Assembly (NCBI GenBank): GCA_900642245.1
Contig: CAAAJI010000002.1
Span: 817,240 to 881,239, forward strand
DNA: 64,000 bases
Direction of reading: 5' to 3'
Source: Fragilaria radians
Taxonomy: Eukaryota; Bacillariophyta; Fragilariophyceae; Fragilariales; Fragilariaceae
Position numbers and translations under genes: made by a program. The number at the start of each line of letters is the position of its first letter. Positions within the stretch are counted from its first letter, which is position 1. Below, piece after piece: positions 21,481 to 32,435 of the stretch. A model generated the notes under the pieces. It ran no database searches. It worked only from the letters and a program-made list of their open reading frames with translations, and was not told the origin of the DNA.

Positions 21481-23307
21481 GATAATGGACAACTAAATGA
21501 TACCTGAGATGAAGGGTTTTAATTTTTGTTGAAGCGAACTATTGAACAGAAACGTTCTGTAAATTTTGAATTTAATGCCAAACAGAAAAAGTGTGGAGAA
21601 AACACTATTATGATTCCCTGTGAAGAAGCACAGAAGTAACGGATTATGTATGCTAAAACGAAGTAGGACGACATTAACTCTCAAAGGCTCCAAGATAAAA
21701 CTATGTCTAACAAGACCTTGTCAAGGAACAAACATATTTAAATAAATTCCGATCTGGAGGCCCATAGCATCAAATTCCACGAAACGAAGGTGAAGCCTGA
21801 ATGTCTAATCTTTGATAATGGGAGTGAAAATAGTATTGTTATTCTTCAAGTCATGTGAAAAATTAGCAAGATTCAGAAACATTACATCCTTGACCATATA
21901 CTACTTTGATGGACAGAAATACGGACCCAGAATGAATAATTTAATGTATAATGCTGCAAACAGCAATTGATTTTTCCTCAAAAATAAATATACCAAATTG
22001 ATGTCCACCGCACAATCTTCTACACAGGAGAAAGATAGGAAAAGTAACTGCACAGTTTATCCGAAAAAACTGTTAGTATACTCATCTGTTTCTTCGAGAC
22101 TTGAGGACTATTTGTTGTTTCAAATATATTTACCCTGTTTTTTTCGTAAGTGCTCTGACTGACTTTTTAAGCATTTGTGCTGTGTACATAAATTTATGAT
22201 TATGATGGGAATACCTTCTCTAACGTTGCGGCCATACGCTAGTTCCTTTACAGCTTCAGGTCAATTTTTGCATGTCTTTGTGGAATCAAGTATTTCAGTT
22301 AAAATTGAAGGATGAGCGGCGCTTCAAAACCAAATACCAATCGTCCTGATACGGTTTGGAATCAAGTATTGGGTTGCATTTCGCATTTGATTGCCACTAT
22401 GGCCCGCTTATCAAAAATACTACCGTGTGACGGAATTGAACGCCCCTAGACCACTAGCTACGGCTGGTAATTTAACTCGGGTTAATTTTTATAATGAATT
22501 TATCAGCATTCCGTTCTGGCTGATTCCTTCACTTTAACACCCGTGTACCTACGTCGCCTTCATGAAGTGCCTGCTTTTGATACTATTGCAATGAGGATTA
22601 GTTGTAATTGCAGATTTTTTCATTTTAATGTTCCTCGTATAGTGTAGCACATCATTTTTCGGCTGATACAATAACATGGAATTTACAGGAATCTACCATC
22701 CTTCACAAGTTTAAGTTACGTGCATTCTAGGGTGTCTTGGATTATAAGGGCTCAAGGAACTATTACGTTTGAGAGAAGATGATGATTCCAGATTCTCTAT
22801 AGCGGTGTGTATTTCCCAGGGGAAAACATTCAATTTAGAATTGAGCACATACTTTGAGAGGATCCTGACCAATAGTAGTGGCAAATGTTGATGATACTTT
22901 TAATCTGTTGTTAACGCAATATTCTTCTTTTGATTTTGAGCGAAGATGTTGCCCCCATTCTACGCTAATTAGGAATTCCTTACTTGACCATTTAACGGCA
23001 ATCAAATAATAATCACGAGCCTAGGAAAAATCTTGACATTTAAGGATCGAGTGATTCAGAGTCACAGTAAATTCTCTTACTCAATCTAATTCGAACTGGT
23101 AGTGTATATTTGGTATGGAGTACTTGGTTCTAGTAAAGGGTAAATCAAAACTTTGCCTAGAGGTGTTATAGCTCTCAAGTCCTTTCGTTGTTTACCAAGG
23201 TATGTTGTACTCCCAACTGGACGATTGATGATCTTGATGTCTGACTTTAACCACTCTGTCTTTGGCTCTGTAGACTTATCATCAGCGTACATCAGCACTT
23301 TTAAGCG
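21481..23307. other. Intergenic between copia relic and ubiquitin gene
   Basis: About 1.8 kb without a convincing gene. A 45-codon ORF at 22312-22449 begins plausibly but ends abruptly with no splice-supported continuation. The bases before 23308 are the promoter region of the ubiquitin fusion gene. Confidence 0.45.
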
Positions 23308-23978
23308 ATGCAGATTTTTGTCAAAACCTTAACAGGTAAGAAGGATAGTTCAAGTGATAATGTCGCATCGATGAAGCAATGTCTCACCATGTAAATTCAT
23401 CGTTCATCGTTATCTCCCTCTTGCTTACGCAATCACCGACTTGATACATAATGTTCAATTCATCCATACCTTTGTTCCTTTCTGCGAAACAAATTTCTCT
23501 TTGTATTGTTTAATTTTGGAATCTTTGTCTTGATTGAACAGGAAAGACAATTACCTTAGATGTAGAGCCGACTGACAGTATCGAGAATGTCAAGGCTAAA
23601 ATCCAAGATAAGGAAGGAATCCCTCCTGATCAACAACGTCTCATTTTCGCGGGAAAACAGCTCGAGGACGGACGCACATTGAGTGATTACAACATCCAAA
23701 AGGAATCCACCTTGCACCTTGTTCTCCGTTTAAGAGGAGGAGGAAAGAAGCGTAAGAAGAAGGTCTACACCAAGCCCAAGAAGGCAAAGCGAGTGAATAA
23801 AAATATTCCTCTTCAAACCCTGAAATATTACCGAGTGGAAAGTGATGGGAAGGTCACAAGACTTCGAAAGTATTCTCCCTCTGCTGGTATCGGTAGTTTC
23901 ATGGCACAACACAAGGATCGTTATTACTGTGGTAAATCTGGAACCACCTTCCTTTACAAGGATATGAAGGAAGAGTAG
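23308..23978 (+). CDS. RPS27A: Ubiquitin-eS31 (S27a) fusion protein
   Basis: Two exons, join(23308..23335,23542..23978), 154 aa. The first exon encodes only MQIFVKTLT and the first base of the next Gly codon, a classic position for a ubiquitin intron (206 nt, phase 1). Residues 1-76 are ubiquitin ending in LRLRGG, the processing site. Residues 77-154 are ribosomal protein eS31, beginning with a Lys-rich patch (GKKRKKKVYTKPKKAK) and containing LKYYRVESDGKVTRLRKY. Ubiquitin is cleaved off and eS31 joins the 40S head. The C4 zinc finger is degraded: the positions that usually read CPxxxCG and YCGKC here read YSPSAGIG and YCGKS, leaving one Cys of four. The gene converges on ATP23 (291 bp). Confidence 0.95.
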
Positions 23979-24269
23979 ATATCCTTGACTTTCTGGATGT
24001 TTATATAACATTATTCAATCACTTTCTCCATCAACTCTTGTGTAACAAAAGGCTTTTCCACCCGTTAACTAGAATTTGGACCATCTACAACGAACTAAAT
24101 TTACTATCTATTTTCTCTTTTGTCTCTTTCTAAGGGTACGAAAAATATTTAGTGGAGAATTGAATGCATTGCAATGAAAGTATTGGATTTTTTGTTTACT
24201 TAGAAAGTTTTAGTAAAGCTCCAAAGTCAATCCTGAACATTACTAAATTATTACGGTAAGTAATCATCC

Positions 24270-24947
24270 TCATCTTTGATTGGGGTGTCTATCGAAGGGG
24301 TACGTGTCAGCGAAGCAATTCTCAAAGGCTGCATCGACATATCGTTCAGCATTGTCGCGACAATTAGGATTTGCCTTGACAGAGAGAATCGCACGACGCT
24401 TGACACATTTTTGCCCATGGAGTAAATAATTCTGAACTTGACCTCGAGTGATTTCGTTCCAAAAGTTACATTCTCCCGATAAGTTTTCAGCCCGTATTTC
24501 TGTGCAAGCTAGATGAACGCAATTATGTAGGGGATCCATCTTGGTTCGACACATGTCGATTGCGTGAATCAGTTCGTGAATCATAGTATGATGAACATGA
24601 TTCTCTCCCTGGACGTAATTTTGGCAAATGAAAATCTCGGGTAGGAGTCGTAATTTCGTGCGACCTTCCTTTTCATCCTTTAATTGGTTTGCCAAATCAG
24701 AAAATGATCGATGACATTGTTGGGCTGAACCTTGATTTACATTTTTCTTATCCAATATGATTTCTTCTAACATTCCAAATCCTCCTCCTGCTGCCTTCTC
24801 ACCGCAATCCTGACAACTGATGAATCCAGGTGGTGGCTTGCAACCCATATTTTCCAATTTTTCCAAAAGAAATTGGATTGTAGGATTGCCTCGCAGACCG
24901 CTAGAGACGTATTTATCGCATGTTTCCTTTTCTGTTGATGATGACAT
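24270..24947 (-). CDS. ATP23: Mitochondrial inner membrane metalloprotease ATP23
   Basis: Single-exon, 225 aa. The active-site motif HELIHAID has the two zinc-binding histidines at 124 and 128 and the catalytic Glu at 125, preceded by HHTMI. Family cysteine-rich features include CQDCGEKAAGGGF near 45-57 and CVHLACTEIRAENLSGEC (143-160), typical of ATP23. It continues with CVKRRAILSV and CRDNAERYVDAAFENCF. In yeast, Atp23 processes Atp6 and helps assemble the F1Fo ATP synthase from the intermembrane-space side, using cysteine-dependent import rather than a cleavable presequence. No presequence is seen here, consistent with that. Full length for the family. It converges on the ubiquitin-eS31 gene. 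Confidence 0.93.
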   Translation of the reverse strand: MSSSTEKETCDKYVSSGLRGNPTIQFLLEKLENMGCKPPPGFISCQDCGEKAAGGGFGMLEEIILDKKNVNQGSAQQCHRSFSDLANQLKDEKEGRTKLRLLPEIFICQNYVQGENHVHHTMIHELIHAIDMCRTKMDPLHNCVHLACTEIRAENLSGECNFWNEITRGQVQNYLLHGQKCVKRRAILSVKANPNCRDNAERYVDAAFENCFADTYPFDRHPNQR

Positions 24948-26180
24948 CTAGTCTCCTCTTGTGTTGTGGAGGGAGTTGGAATGTTAGCATATCAACTTTT
25001 GAAAAAACATTTAGCCCTATTGTATTATCGGCTGTTACTGGTTTTCTTCTGCATTGTCCTCACCTAATCCCATTTTGTTAATTTCACACTATTTTATCCT
25101 TTTCTTCATCATACCTTTGATTTCTATTCTAGAATTTGTCATACTTTTCATTGGGAGGAAAGTGAAACATTAATATCTTTTATATATGTCACATAGCTTT
25201 CAGCAGTTTCTCTGAATGATACTTGTAACTGTCAATTCCCGAATTTTCTGCTAACAGATTGGCTCCATATTTCTTTGACAATTCTTCACAGATACGAACA
25301 TATCACAACATGTCTTAATTGGTCTTCTTGCGTCTTTGTTTTGGCTGTGAAACTAATATCACTTCTAGAACAAACTCGTATATTACCACGTACTCCGCTG
25401 CATCTTGATTCGTTGATTTCCATGCCATCAAATATTTTTCATTCACTACTGTTTGTAGATTCCTCTCAGGTATGATCTTTCAAGTTTCTTTTGACCATTA
25501 CATATTAGAGCCTATGAGTTGCAGAAAATGCTACCCATAGCTCTTCTCTGAACGCCTGATATTCTACCATGAGTGAATGGGTGTCATGAGTTAATGGGAG
25601 GAGTGTTTTTGCAGGCATATCATCTGTATCCAATGTATTTGTCTGACCATTCTATTCTTCGGGATTTTCAAAATTAATGTATGCCTTTATCTTTTTGGTT
25701 CTATGGTGTTCAACAAATAACTATATTTTTACGGGACCATGTTTTGATACATAAATGAATAGGCTGTGATTTTAGGATGTCTGATAATTTGCAATTCCAC
25801 TAAGATGGTACTTCAATATCTGAGTAGTGTTTATTCTTACAGATATTATGCCCTCAAAATACTTGAGGAGACCAAGTATTGAAAAGCCGGATAGGCAGGC
25901 AGAATAATGTCCAAACCTTGTTGCAGTGTTTTGTAAAAATGTATTGGTTTTTATTTGAATTGTCGCTTGCTGATACTCAGTCAGACATGAAGGTTGAGGT
26001 GCAATATCTCTTGTGATTTCCTCCACTGGAAGTTGAGAAAAACGATTTCATCTGCTACATCACTTGTAAGTCTCAAAGTAATTTCGAAAATTGGACAAAA
26101 TCAGATGCATAACAAGAAAGATATGGATGAAACCTAATTTTTAGATTGATATTGCCGATTTTTCTCTCTGACTTGAAAGT
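24948..26180. other. Intergenic, about 1.2 kb
   Basis: The plus-strand ORF at 25275-25475 ends at CAG-GTATGA, which looks like a splice donor, but its product is not recognisable and no partner exon was found. Otherwise nothing is seen. The right part is the 3' flank of the aminotransferase gene. Confidence 0.45.
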
Positions 26181-27486
26181 TCATTGACAAAATGTGACCG
26201 TCTCACTAAAGGGATCCTTCAACCATGTTTCGTCCAGGACGATTTCTCCGTACATGACCTTACGAAGTAGGATCAAGAGCTGTGCCGTTACAGGCCCCGC
26301 AGATTGAGAACCGTAGGGTAGAATTCTTTCCCATGGTTCTTCGCCCTGTCCGGTGGCAATACGTGCAATGGGCACAAGTTCAGCGGCAGTTCCTGTACAG
26401 AACACCTCTGCTGCTTCTTCCAAATCCGCAACCGTAACATCCCGTTCTTCAACAATAATCTTGGGGGGTAGTTGCGATGGTGATACGAAGTGCAGGAGAC
26501 AATCTGAGAGTTCCTTGAAGTCAGCCCTCGCAATAGCCAATACGGACTCTCGTGTTACACCGGGTAACAACGTTCCACGATCTAATGAGGGTGTAACGAT
26601 TTTCCCAGATTTAAGCACCAGGAATATGTTGGCAGCACTCATCTCTTGTAATACAGCGCTTTGAATATGACCTGGTTGGTAGGTTTCAAGCTCTAGGTAA
26701 AGGTTATCGTGAAATCCTTGTTTCTTGGCATCCATAAGCGGTCGGAGAGCGACAGCGTAGTTCCCAGCACATTTCACATTCCCAACTCCACCTCTTGCAG
26801 CGCGGCATCGGAGTGTTTCTAAATGCAAATGAAGACCACCGGTGGCATTTCCCTTAAAGTAGTTTCCCGTAGGCGAAACAAAAAATAAAAGAGAGAATTG
26901 TGGAGAAGGGTAGAGTCCAAGTTGTTGTCCTGATCCAAGAAGCATGGGTCGTATGTATAACTTCATTCCTAGAGTTTCAATAGAAAAAAATACAACACCT
27001 TACGTAAGGAATTGTTTGAAGTGTCAACATGTATGTGCAGAGACTTGATACATCAAACTTACCATCGCCCTTTGGAGGTATCAAGCAAGAGTTAGCCTGT
27101 ATGACCGTCTGAATTCCTTTGAGAAATAATTGCTTGGATGGAATTGGCAAACACATGGCATGAGCTCCACGACAGAATCGTTCGTAGTTACGATCAGCTC
27201 GAAATACAACGGGCTTTCCATCTTTATCACGGTAGCATTTGAGTCCTTCCCATATGGTGGTGCCATAATTCAAGGATGTTGTCGAAGGGAAGAGCGGTAA
27301 TGGATTTTCAGAATACTTGAAGATCGATGTCAAAAGGATCCCACTATCAGATTCCAAATCATAATGTTCTGATGTCCATTCACTTTTGGTCGTTATATGA
27401 ACGTAGAAGTGCTCTTCTGGTAGGTTGAGATTCCATGGCAAGCTTTCAAAGTCAATGCCCTCTTTTGGTGGAGAAAGCATTGCCAT
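26181..27486 (-). CDS. BCAT: Branched-chain amino-acid aminotransferase (class IV)
   Basis: Two exons, complement(join(26181..26968,27063..27486)), 403 aa, with a 94-nt intron in phase 1. Splicing restores PPKGDGMKLYIRPMLLGSG, a core BCAT motif. Other family motifs: LNYGTTIWEGLKCYR (72-86), FRADRNYERF, the PLP Schiff-base Lys207 in GVGNVKCAGNYAVAL, RGTLLPGVTRESVLAIA, and the FCTGTAAELVPI segment near the C-terminus. The enzyme interconverts Leu, Ile and Val with their 2-oxo acids, using glutamate and PLP. The N-terminus (MAMLSPPKEGIDFE) shows no signal, mitochondrial or plastid leader, so a cytosolic form is most likely unless an upstream exon was missed. Confidence 0.93.
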
Positions 27487-28564
27487 TGTAAAATATATGA
27501 AGAATGTCGTTGTACACGTTTGGATATTACCTGATTCTATCGAGTAGTGCCAGTATGCAGTACGGCTTACCGAAAAGCATCTGCTTCGAAATCCAGCATT
27601 GGAAAGCCCAGAAACTTACTGTTCCAAGTTGACCATTCATCCTTCTTGCCAGTAAAGCTTAAACACCTTACATTACTGAAATCACGTATTCCTAAATATC
27701 TCTAGCTGAAATCAAATAGAATAATGATGAATCAAATGATAGCTGAACCGAGGACTAGAGGATAAGTAAACCCTATGTTTAAACATGTTGCATATTCCAC
27801 TTTATAACTAGTTGTAAGTTAATACCTAAGCAATGTCGGCTATTTCTCATTCCGGATTATTACCCTTTAAGCGATATCTTGGTGAGGATAGCTTAAAGTG
27901 GTTTCACTTTTGAAGATATCAACACTGGATAGATTGAAGTCCAGTTCCTCTGACCCTAAGTGCCAGATGATGAATCATTAGCGTTGTGGATACTTGATTA
28001 CATGATGTAATCAAGATTTCCTTTGTGCCTGTAAAGATGCTTGATGAGCTCTAACATGATCAATCACCATAGTCAAGCAGTTTAAACTCTTCCATCCCTT
28101 ACAATTGTACACATATTTTCCCTGTGAAACAATTGTTGTGCTGGCAATTTTGGATGGCAGTGCCGATGTATTGCGATATTGTATCAGTAATTCACTTTAG
28201 AGCAGAAAATGGTATGTGTGTTTATCGTGAGACTGCACTCAAGGATGCCAGAAGATCTACCTTATGATTATGTCTTCTTCCTGGAGGTTAATGAAGGAAT
28301 CTTTAAACAACCTGAAAAATATTCTCTTTATTAGAACTTCAGCTAATGAAATTTGGGGTCTACATTGATTATAGGTTCCATGGAAATACAGGGAAGCATG
28401 AATTGACCTTTGCTGAGGATTAGAACAGATTAGGGGAAATGATCAATTCACCATGTCATTAGCTCTAATCAAGTTTCAGAGGAACTCTTTCATCTAAAAA
28501 TCACCAATACTCTCTTTCATTTGCTGCTTTAGTATAATTTACACTGAAGCAATTAAAGCTCTGA
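27487..28564. other. Intergenic with copia debris
   Basis: Bases 27601-27669, read on the minus strand, give LSFTGKKDEWSTWNSKFLG, which resembles the start of a copia gag (F-x-GK-x-x-x-W-x-x-W-x-x-KFL). The rest, to 28564, shows no gene. Confidence 0.4.
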
Positions 28565-29080
28565 CTCTTCAGGGAAGAAACTTGAATCGATTATATGAAA
28601 TAAAAGGTTTCTAGCCACGGCCAAAAACTCAGGATTCATTGACATTCCGTTAGACAAATGGAAGGTCCCAAAGCTTGATGCTGCTTTCAACGAGAGGTCA
28701 AAGGAAAGACGTCAAGAGTTGGATATGAAAGAGATGGCGTACCCAGAATCAGTACTTTTCAATTGACGTCAAGAGCTGCAGAGCAAGGGTGCATTGTTAT
28801 CATTTAAATCAAGTAAATGTAAAAAGACTATGCGGATGGCAAAAGCGCAATAAACAGCTTGACCAGATTTTCTATCCTCTGTTGGTGATGCCTGAAAGAA
28901 TGCTTTTGAAAAAATAGGAAAAGTATGAAGATCTTGAGATTTAGATCACTATTTTGGAAGACTAAGGTTTTAAATTGGAAAACAGATCACTATTTTGGAA
29001 GACTAAGGTTTTTAATAGGAAAATATATCACTATTTTGAAAGACTAAGGTTTTGAATTGGAAAATGTGTGCTCTTGTATT
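28565..29080 (+). mobile_element. Ty1/copia gag relic
   Basis: Plus-strand frames show NKRFLATAKNSGFIDIPLDK followed by a stretch containing SKERRQELDMKEMAYPE, matching the N-terminal part of copia gag proteins (KFLARAKxxGFxDI, then the L-x-L-N-E-x-AY-x-E-L block). Further on, the 41-bp triplicated unit translates to ITILED, corresponding to the gag WI-x-x-LEDLR block. Stops and frameshifts are frequent, so the copy is dead. Confidence 0.65.
28944..29066. repeat. Three tandem copies of a 41-bp unit
   Basis: Units begin at 28944, 28985 and 29026, an exact 41-base spacing. Each contains ATCACTATTTTG, then AAGACTAAGGTTTT and an AT-rich end; copies differ at several positions. The period is not a multiple of three, so the amplification came after the surrounding gag fragment stopped coding. 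Confidence 0.9.
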
Positions 29081-29924
29081 AAAGATTCTCAGTGATGAAT
29101 AGTTTGGTGAGTGATTCAAAGTTTCAGACGCTTTTTTGAAATCTGAATCGGCAGCAAAGAAGATTTGTTGAGAATTGTTTCATTACTAGGAAAATTATGC
29201 TTAACATTCAAGAGAATGTCATCCAACGGATAGTCAAGCAGCGAAATTGACGTGCCTGAGGAGAAGGTTTTGCCTGTAACTTAGAAAAAAATGGTAAACT
29301 CCAATGATATGCAATTCTGTACGCAAAAGGCCATCTGGGGGATAGGACCAGAATTAAAATGATTTCCCTTAGAATTCTCCAAGCAATAAATGTTGCAAAA
29401 GAAAGTACTTAAAACAAAATCCAGTGCTACCTTATCATGATCAGAGAAACAAAAACTGGAAAATGATGTAGGCCTTGAGATTAAGCTTGATCGCCATTTC
29501 ACACCTAGATATTTTGAGTAAATTATTTGGATTGGTCTGGGATGGAGCGTTCGGTTAGCCGATCGTTCATTCCTCCCTCTATGAAGAGTTGATAAGTTCA
29601 TCAGTCGTACTGAGATATATAATGGAGATATTTTGAAGCTTAGGGACTAAATCGAGTTAAGGTTTTCTATAATTGAAGACAGGTTACTATCATTATTTTA
29701 AACTTAAGTTGTTGCATTGCAACGCCCCGATAAAAAAAGTAAGATATGTGCTGTTTGATAAAAGAGTGAATCACAAAAGCTTCTGGTAACAATGACATCA
29801 AATTAAGTATTAGGAACCAGGACGCCATGAATTGCATTCCCTCATACAAACGGTAATGCTAGTATTCTGGGCCAGTTGGAATATGTTGTTACCTTTCCAC
29901 AAAATACCTAATCTGGATCTATTT
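29081..29924. other. Intergenic, possible retroelement remainder
   Basis: No intact gene. The ORF at 29281-29601 (minus) has no recognisable motif. The stretch may include further decayed copia sequence after the gag relic. The right edge is the 3' flank of LSM3. Confidence 0.4.
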
Positions 29925-30395
29925 TCAGGTTGTTCGCAGTGGCGGTGAAACTAGTACAACGATATCCCCCCGGACGAATAACATTCCAACTTTTCTTGTT
30001 GCTTTCTTAACAATTTCTTCGTCTGTTTCACTATCCAATTCCGTTGAGGTCAAAGTTTCCTCCACGTCACCTAGAATCATATTCAAGTGCTGATCGTATG
30101 CCTAATATTCACGAATCATCGTGTTGAGCAGCGAATGGATTTGAGAATCCAGTTATGCATGATTTGTTTAACGGGGAGGTTGTGAAAGGGATTTGACAAA
30201 GAAGTTGAAGAGTAAGAGTTAGCAAAATGTTTCTTCGGACGGTTAGGCATCCTGTCAAATGAAACTAGTTCGGCAGGATTCTCTTTGCCAGAAACTACGT
30301 ACATGGAGTCTACCTCTTAGTTCTCTGTCTCCTCGACATTTTACATACACTCGTTCATCAATCGAGAGGCGAATCAAATCCAATGGCTCTTCCAT
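29925..30395 (-). CDS. LSM3: U6 snRNA-associated Sm-like protein LSm3
   Basis: A small two-exon gene, complement(join(29925..30101,30303..30395)), 89 aa. Exon 1 encodes MEEPLDLIRLSLDERVYVKC and then RGDRELRGRLH (Sm1 motif start). Exon 2 encodes AYDQHLNMILGDVEET, an acidic linker, and MLFVRGDIVVLVSPPL (Sm2 motif with the RGD). These are the conserved landmarks of LSm3 and the length fits. The 201-nt intron is in phase 0 with a GTACGT donor. LSm3 is part of the LSm2-8 ring on U6 snRNA and the LSm1-7 ring in mRNA decay. Both exons are under 180 nt. The gene is surrounded by transposon debris. Confidence 0.93.
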
Positions 30396-32435
30396 GATGA
30401 AAGTAAGTTACAACTATGTTTGCGAAAATAGAAATAGCGGTGTACTTACTATTGGGTCACTGTCCTATCGACAGTGCGACAGTAGCAAAAAATTAATGCA
30501 GCGCATTGTTAGTTCATTGTATTAGGGTTAGGTTCCCCTTCCCCTTTACAAAATTCAATTTGAAAACAGAAAAAAGATCAAGTTAGAATTTACAACGGCA
30601 ACATGCAATTCGGCTCTTAAACACTTCAAGTATTGAAGTTTCCGAGGAGGGATGTTGAGAGAAGGGCATTATATGCTGAATATCATACTGTGAGATCAGA
30701 GAGTTGATGTCTTTTTGGGAACCTGCAGTAAAGAATGAGATGCAGAGGACATGGTTGAAAGGAAAGATCATATCCTAGTTTGAGCATAATTTGAAGAAGA
30801 GACTGGACACATACAAGGTGGAGTTCCCTGATAATTACCCTTTAGAACACTTTATTTGAGATTTTGGGCTAGAATATGTTCCAAAACATGCCAGCTGGTT
30901 TCAACATAAAGCGTGCATTGTATATGGGAATTTGAGACATAATTTATTGATTAATGAAGAAAATAAATGACTTTTATTCTTATTTTCTTTTTCCAAGAAG
31001 AAAACTCAAACACTTGGATAACAAGGATTTTATCATTATTCTAGATCCAGCGAAGGCTCAAATGTGATTTGAGGTGGCCAAAATGAATTTCTGGATCAAG
31101 CCATTGAAATGACCTAAGAAAAAGATTTGTTACCCTATATCAAGGGTTGGATATAATTGGAGAATATGAGGCGCACCGGCAATATGGACATCATGCAAGT
31201 AGATAAGGGAAAACTGCATTAGTGTGCATAGGACTAGAAAGACTAATTAGCAGCGACAATCACAGTATGACTGGATTCTAATTTAAAGCAATAGAAAAAC
31301 TTGTTTTCAAACAACTGTTGCCGGAATTAACTTTCTCACTTCTTTTCAAGCAAATCAAATCCATAAAGACGTAGGTCAATTGCAGCAAATAGCAAAAGAA
31401 CAAAAAGAGAAATGCGGAGATTATAAATGCCATAGTAGATGATGATCATGAGTACTTTTTCCTTCTTGCTCTACTGTATATTCACAATCTAGTCTCATTA
31501 GGTAGGCAAGAACATCTATTCCTACCATAGAATGACGTAACCGCCTCAGCATCAACCATAAGGAAAAAACACTTGCAATGAAGTTGCAACGTTAGTGGGC
31601 AACAAAGACTTAAAAGAAGATTTGCTTTTTGAATAGGTACAGCTATTTCGAAGAAAAGCAGAACGATAGGAGTTGCATCTGATTCCAGGAAACTTAAACT
31701 TTGTTATTATTTCACACATTCCAAATGCGAAGCATAAGTGTAACGATTCAAATAACGGAGAAGTATTGCCTGCATTGATCATAGAGATGGGCTACGACCA
31801 CATCAAGTTAGATCTGCATCATCTTTAATTTTCAAACGTTTGTGTCGCAATTGCCACCGATACTTTTCACATTATTCTGTATCTCCTTAAAATTGCATTG
31901 CATATCTATTCAACTGAGCTCATTTACAGGTATTTTACAATCAAAATGTATAAAATGATTGAAATTCTTGAATAATCATTATTCTCATTTCAGGCTCTAA
32001 AGGAGATATTTTCCCATCCATTATAGTATGCCTTCACTCCTACGTAGGGGCGGGTATTCTAAGTGTGGTGCATTGGGTTACGTTATGTCTACTTCTCGAA
32101 TAATTCATGAGGCTGAAATTATAACATTGCTTGTTCCTCAGATTTGCAATACTCTATCATAATTATTCATGTGTCCTTCTTTTAGATCTAGCTAAATCTC
32201 AGAACATCAAATTCTGGTACTTAGCTCATATAAATATATTGATGGCAAGGCCTAGCAAATACAAGACGATTACAGAACTTGCGTCCACAATTAAGATCAC
32301 ATTTCTCAAGCGCATAATTGTTTCCTCCACACTTTCCAAATAACAATTAGATTGTAAATCACACAGGCAGTATTTTATGCTCGGCTTTAATCTTTTTTAT
32401 CTTCTTTTATTATGCATTTCTATTCATCTGTTTTA
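30396..32435. other. Intergenic, about 2 kb
   Basis: No gene recognised. Scattered short ORFs (for example 31552-31782 minus and 32131-32343 plus) lack motifs. Some passages near 30600-31500 read as broken coding sequence, suggesting another old mobile element, but no family could be assigned. Confidence 0.4.

Noticed and set aside
22312..22449. 45-codon ORF with a plausible start (MSGASKPNTN) and a helical segment vaguely like a checkpoint-clamp N-terminus
   Set aside because: It stops abruptly, no downstream exon with conserved sequence was found in any frame, and the similarity is a few residues only.
25275..25475. Plus-strand ORF ending at a donor-like CAG-GTATGA
   Set aside because: No recognisable product and no matching acceptor exon.
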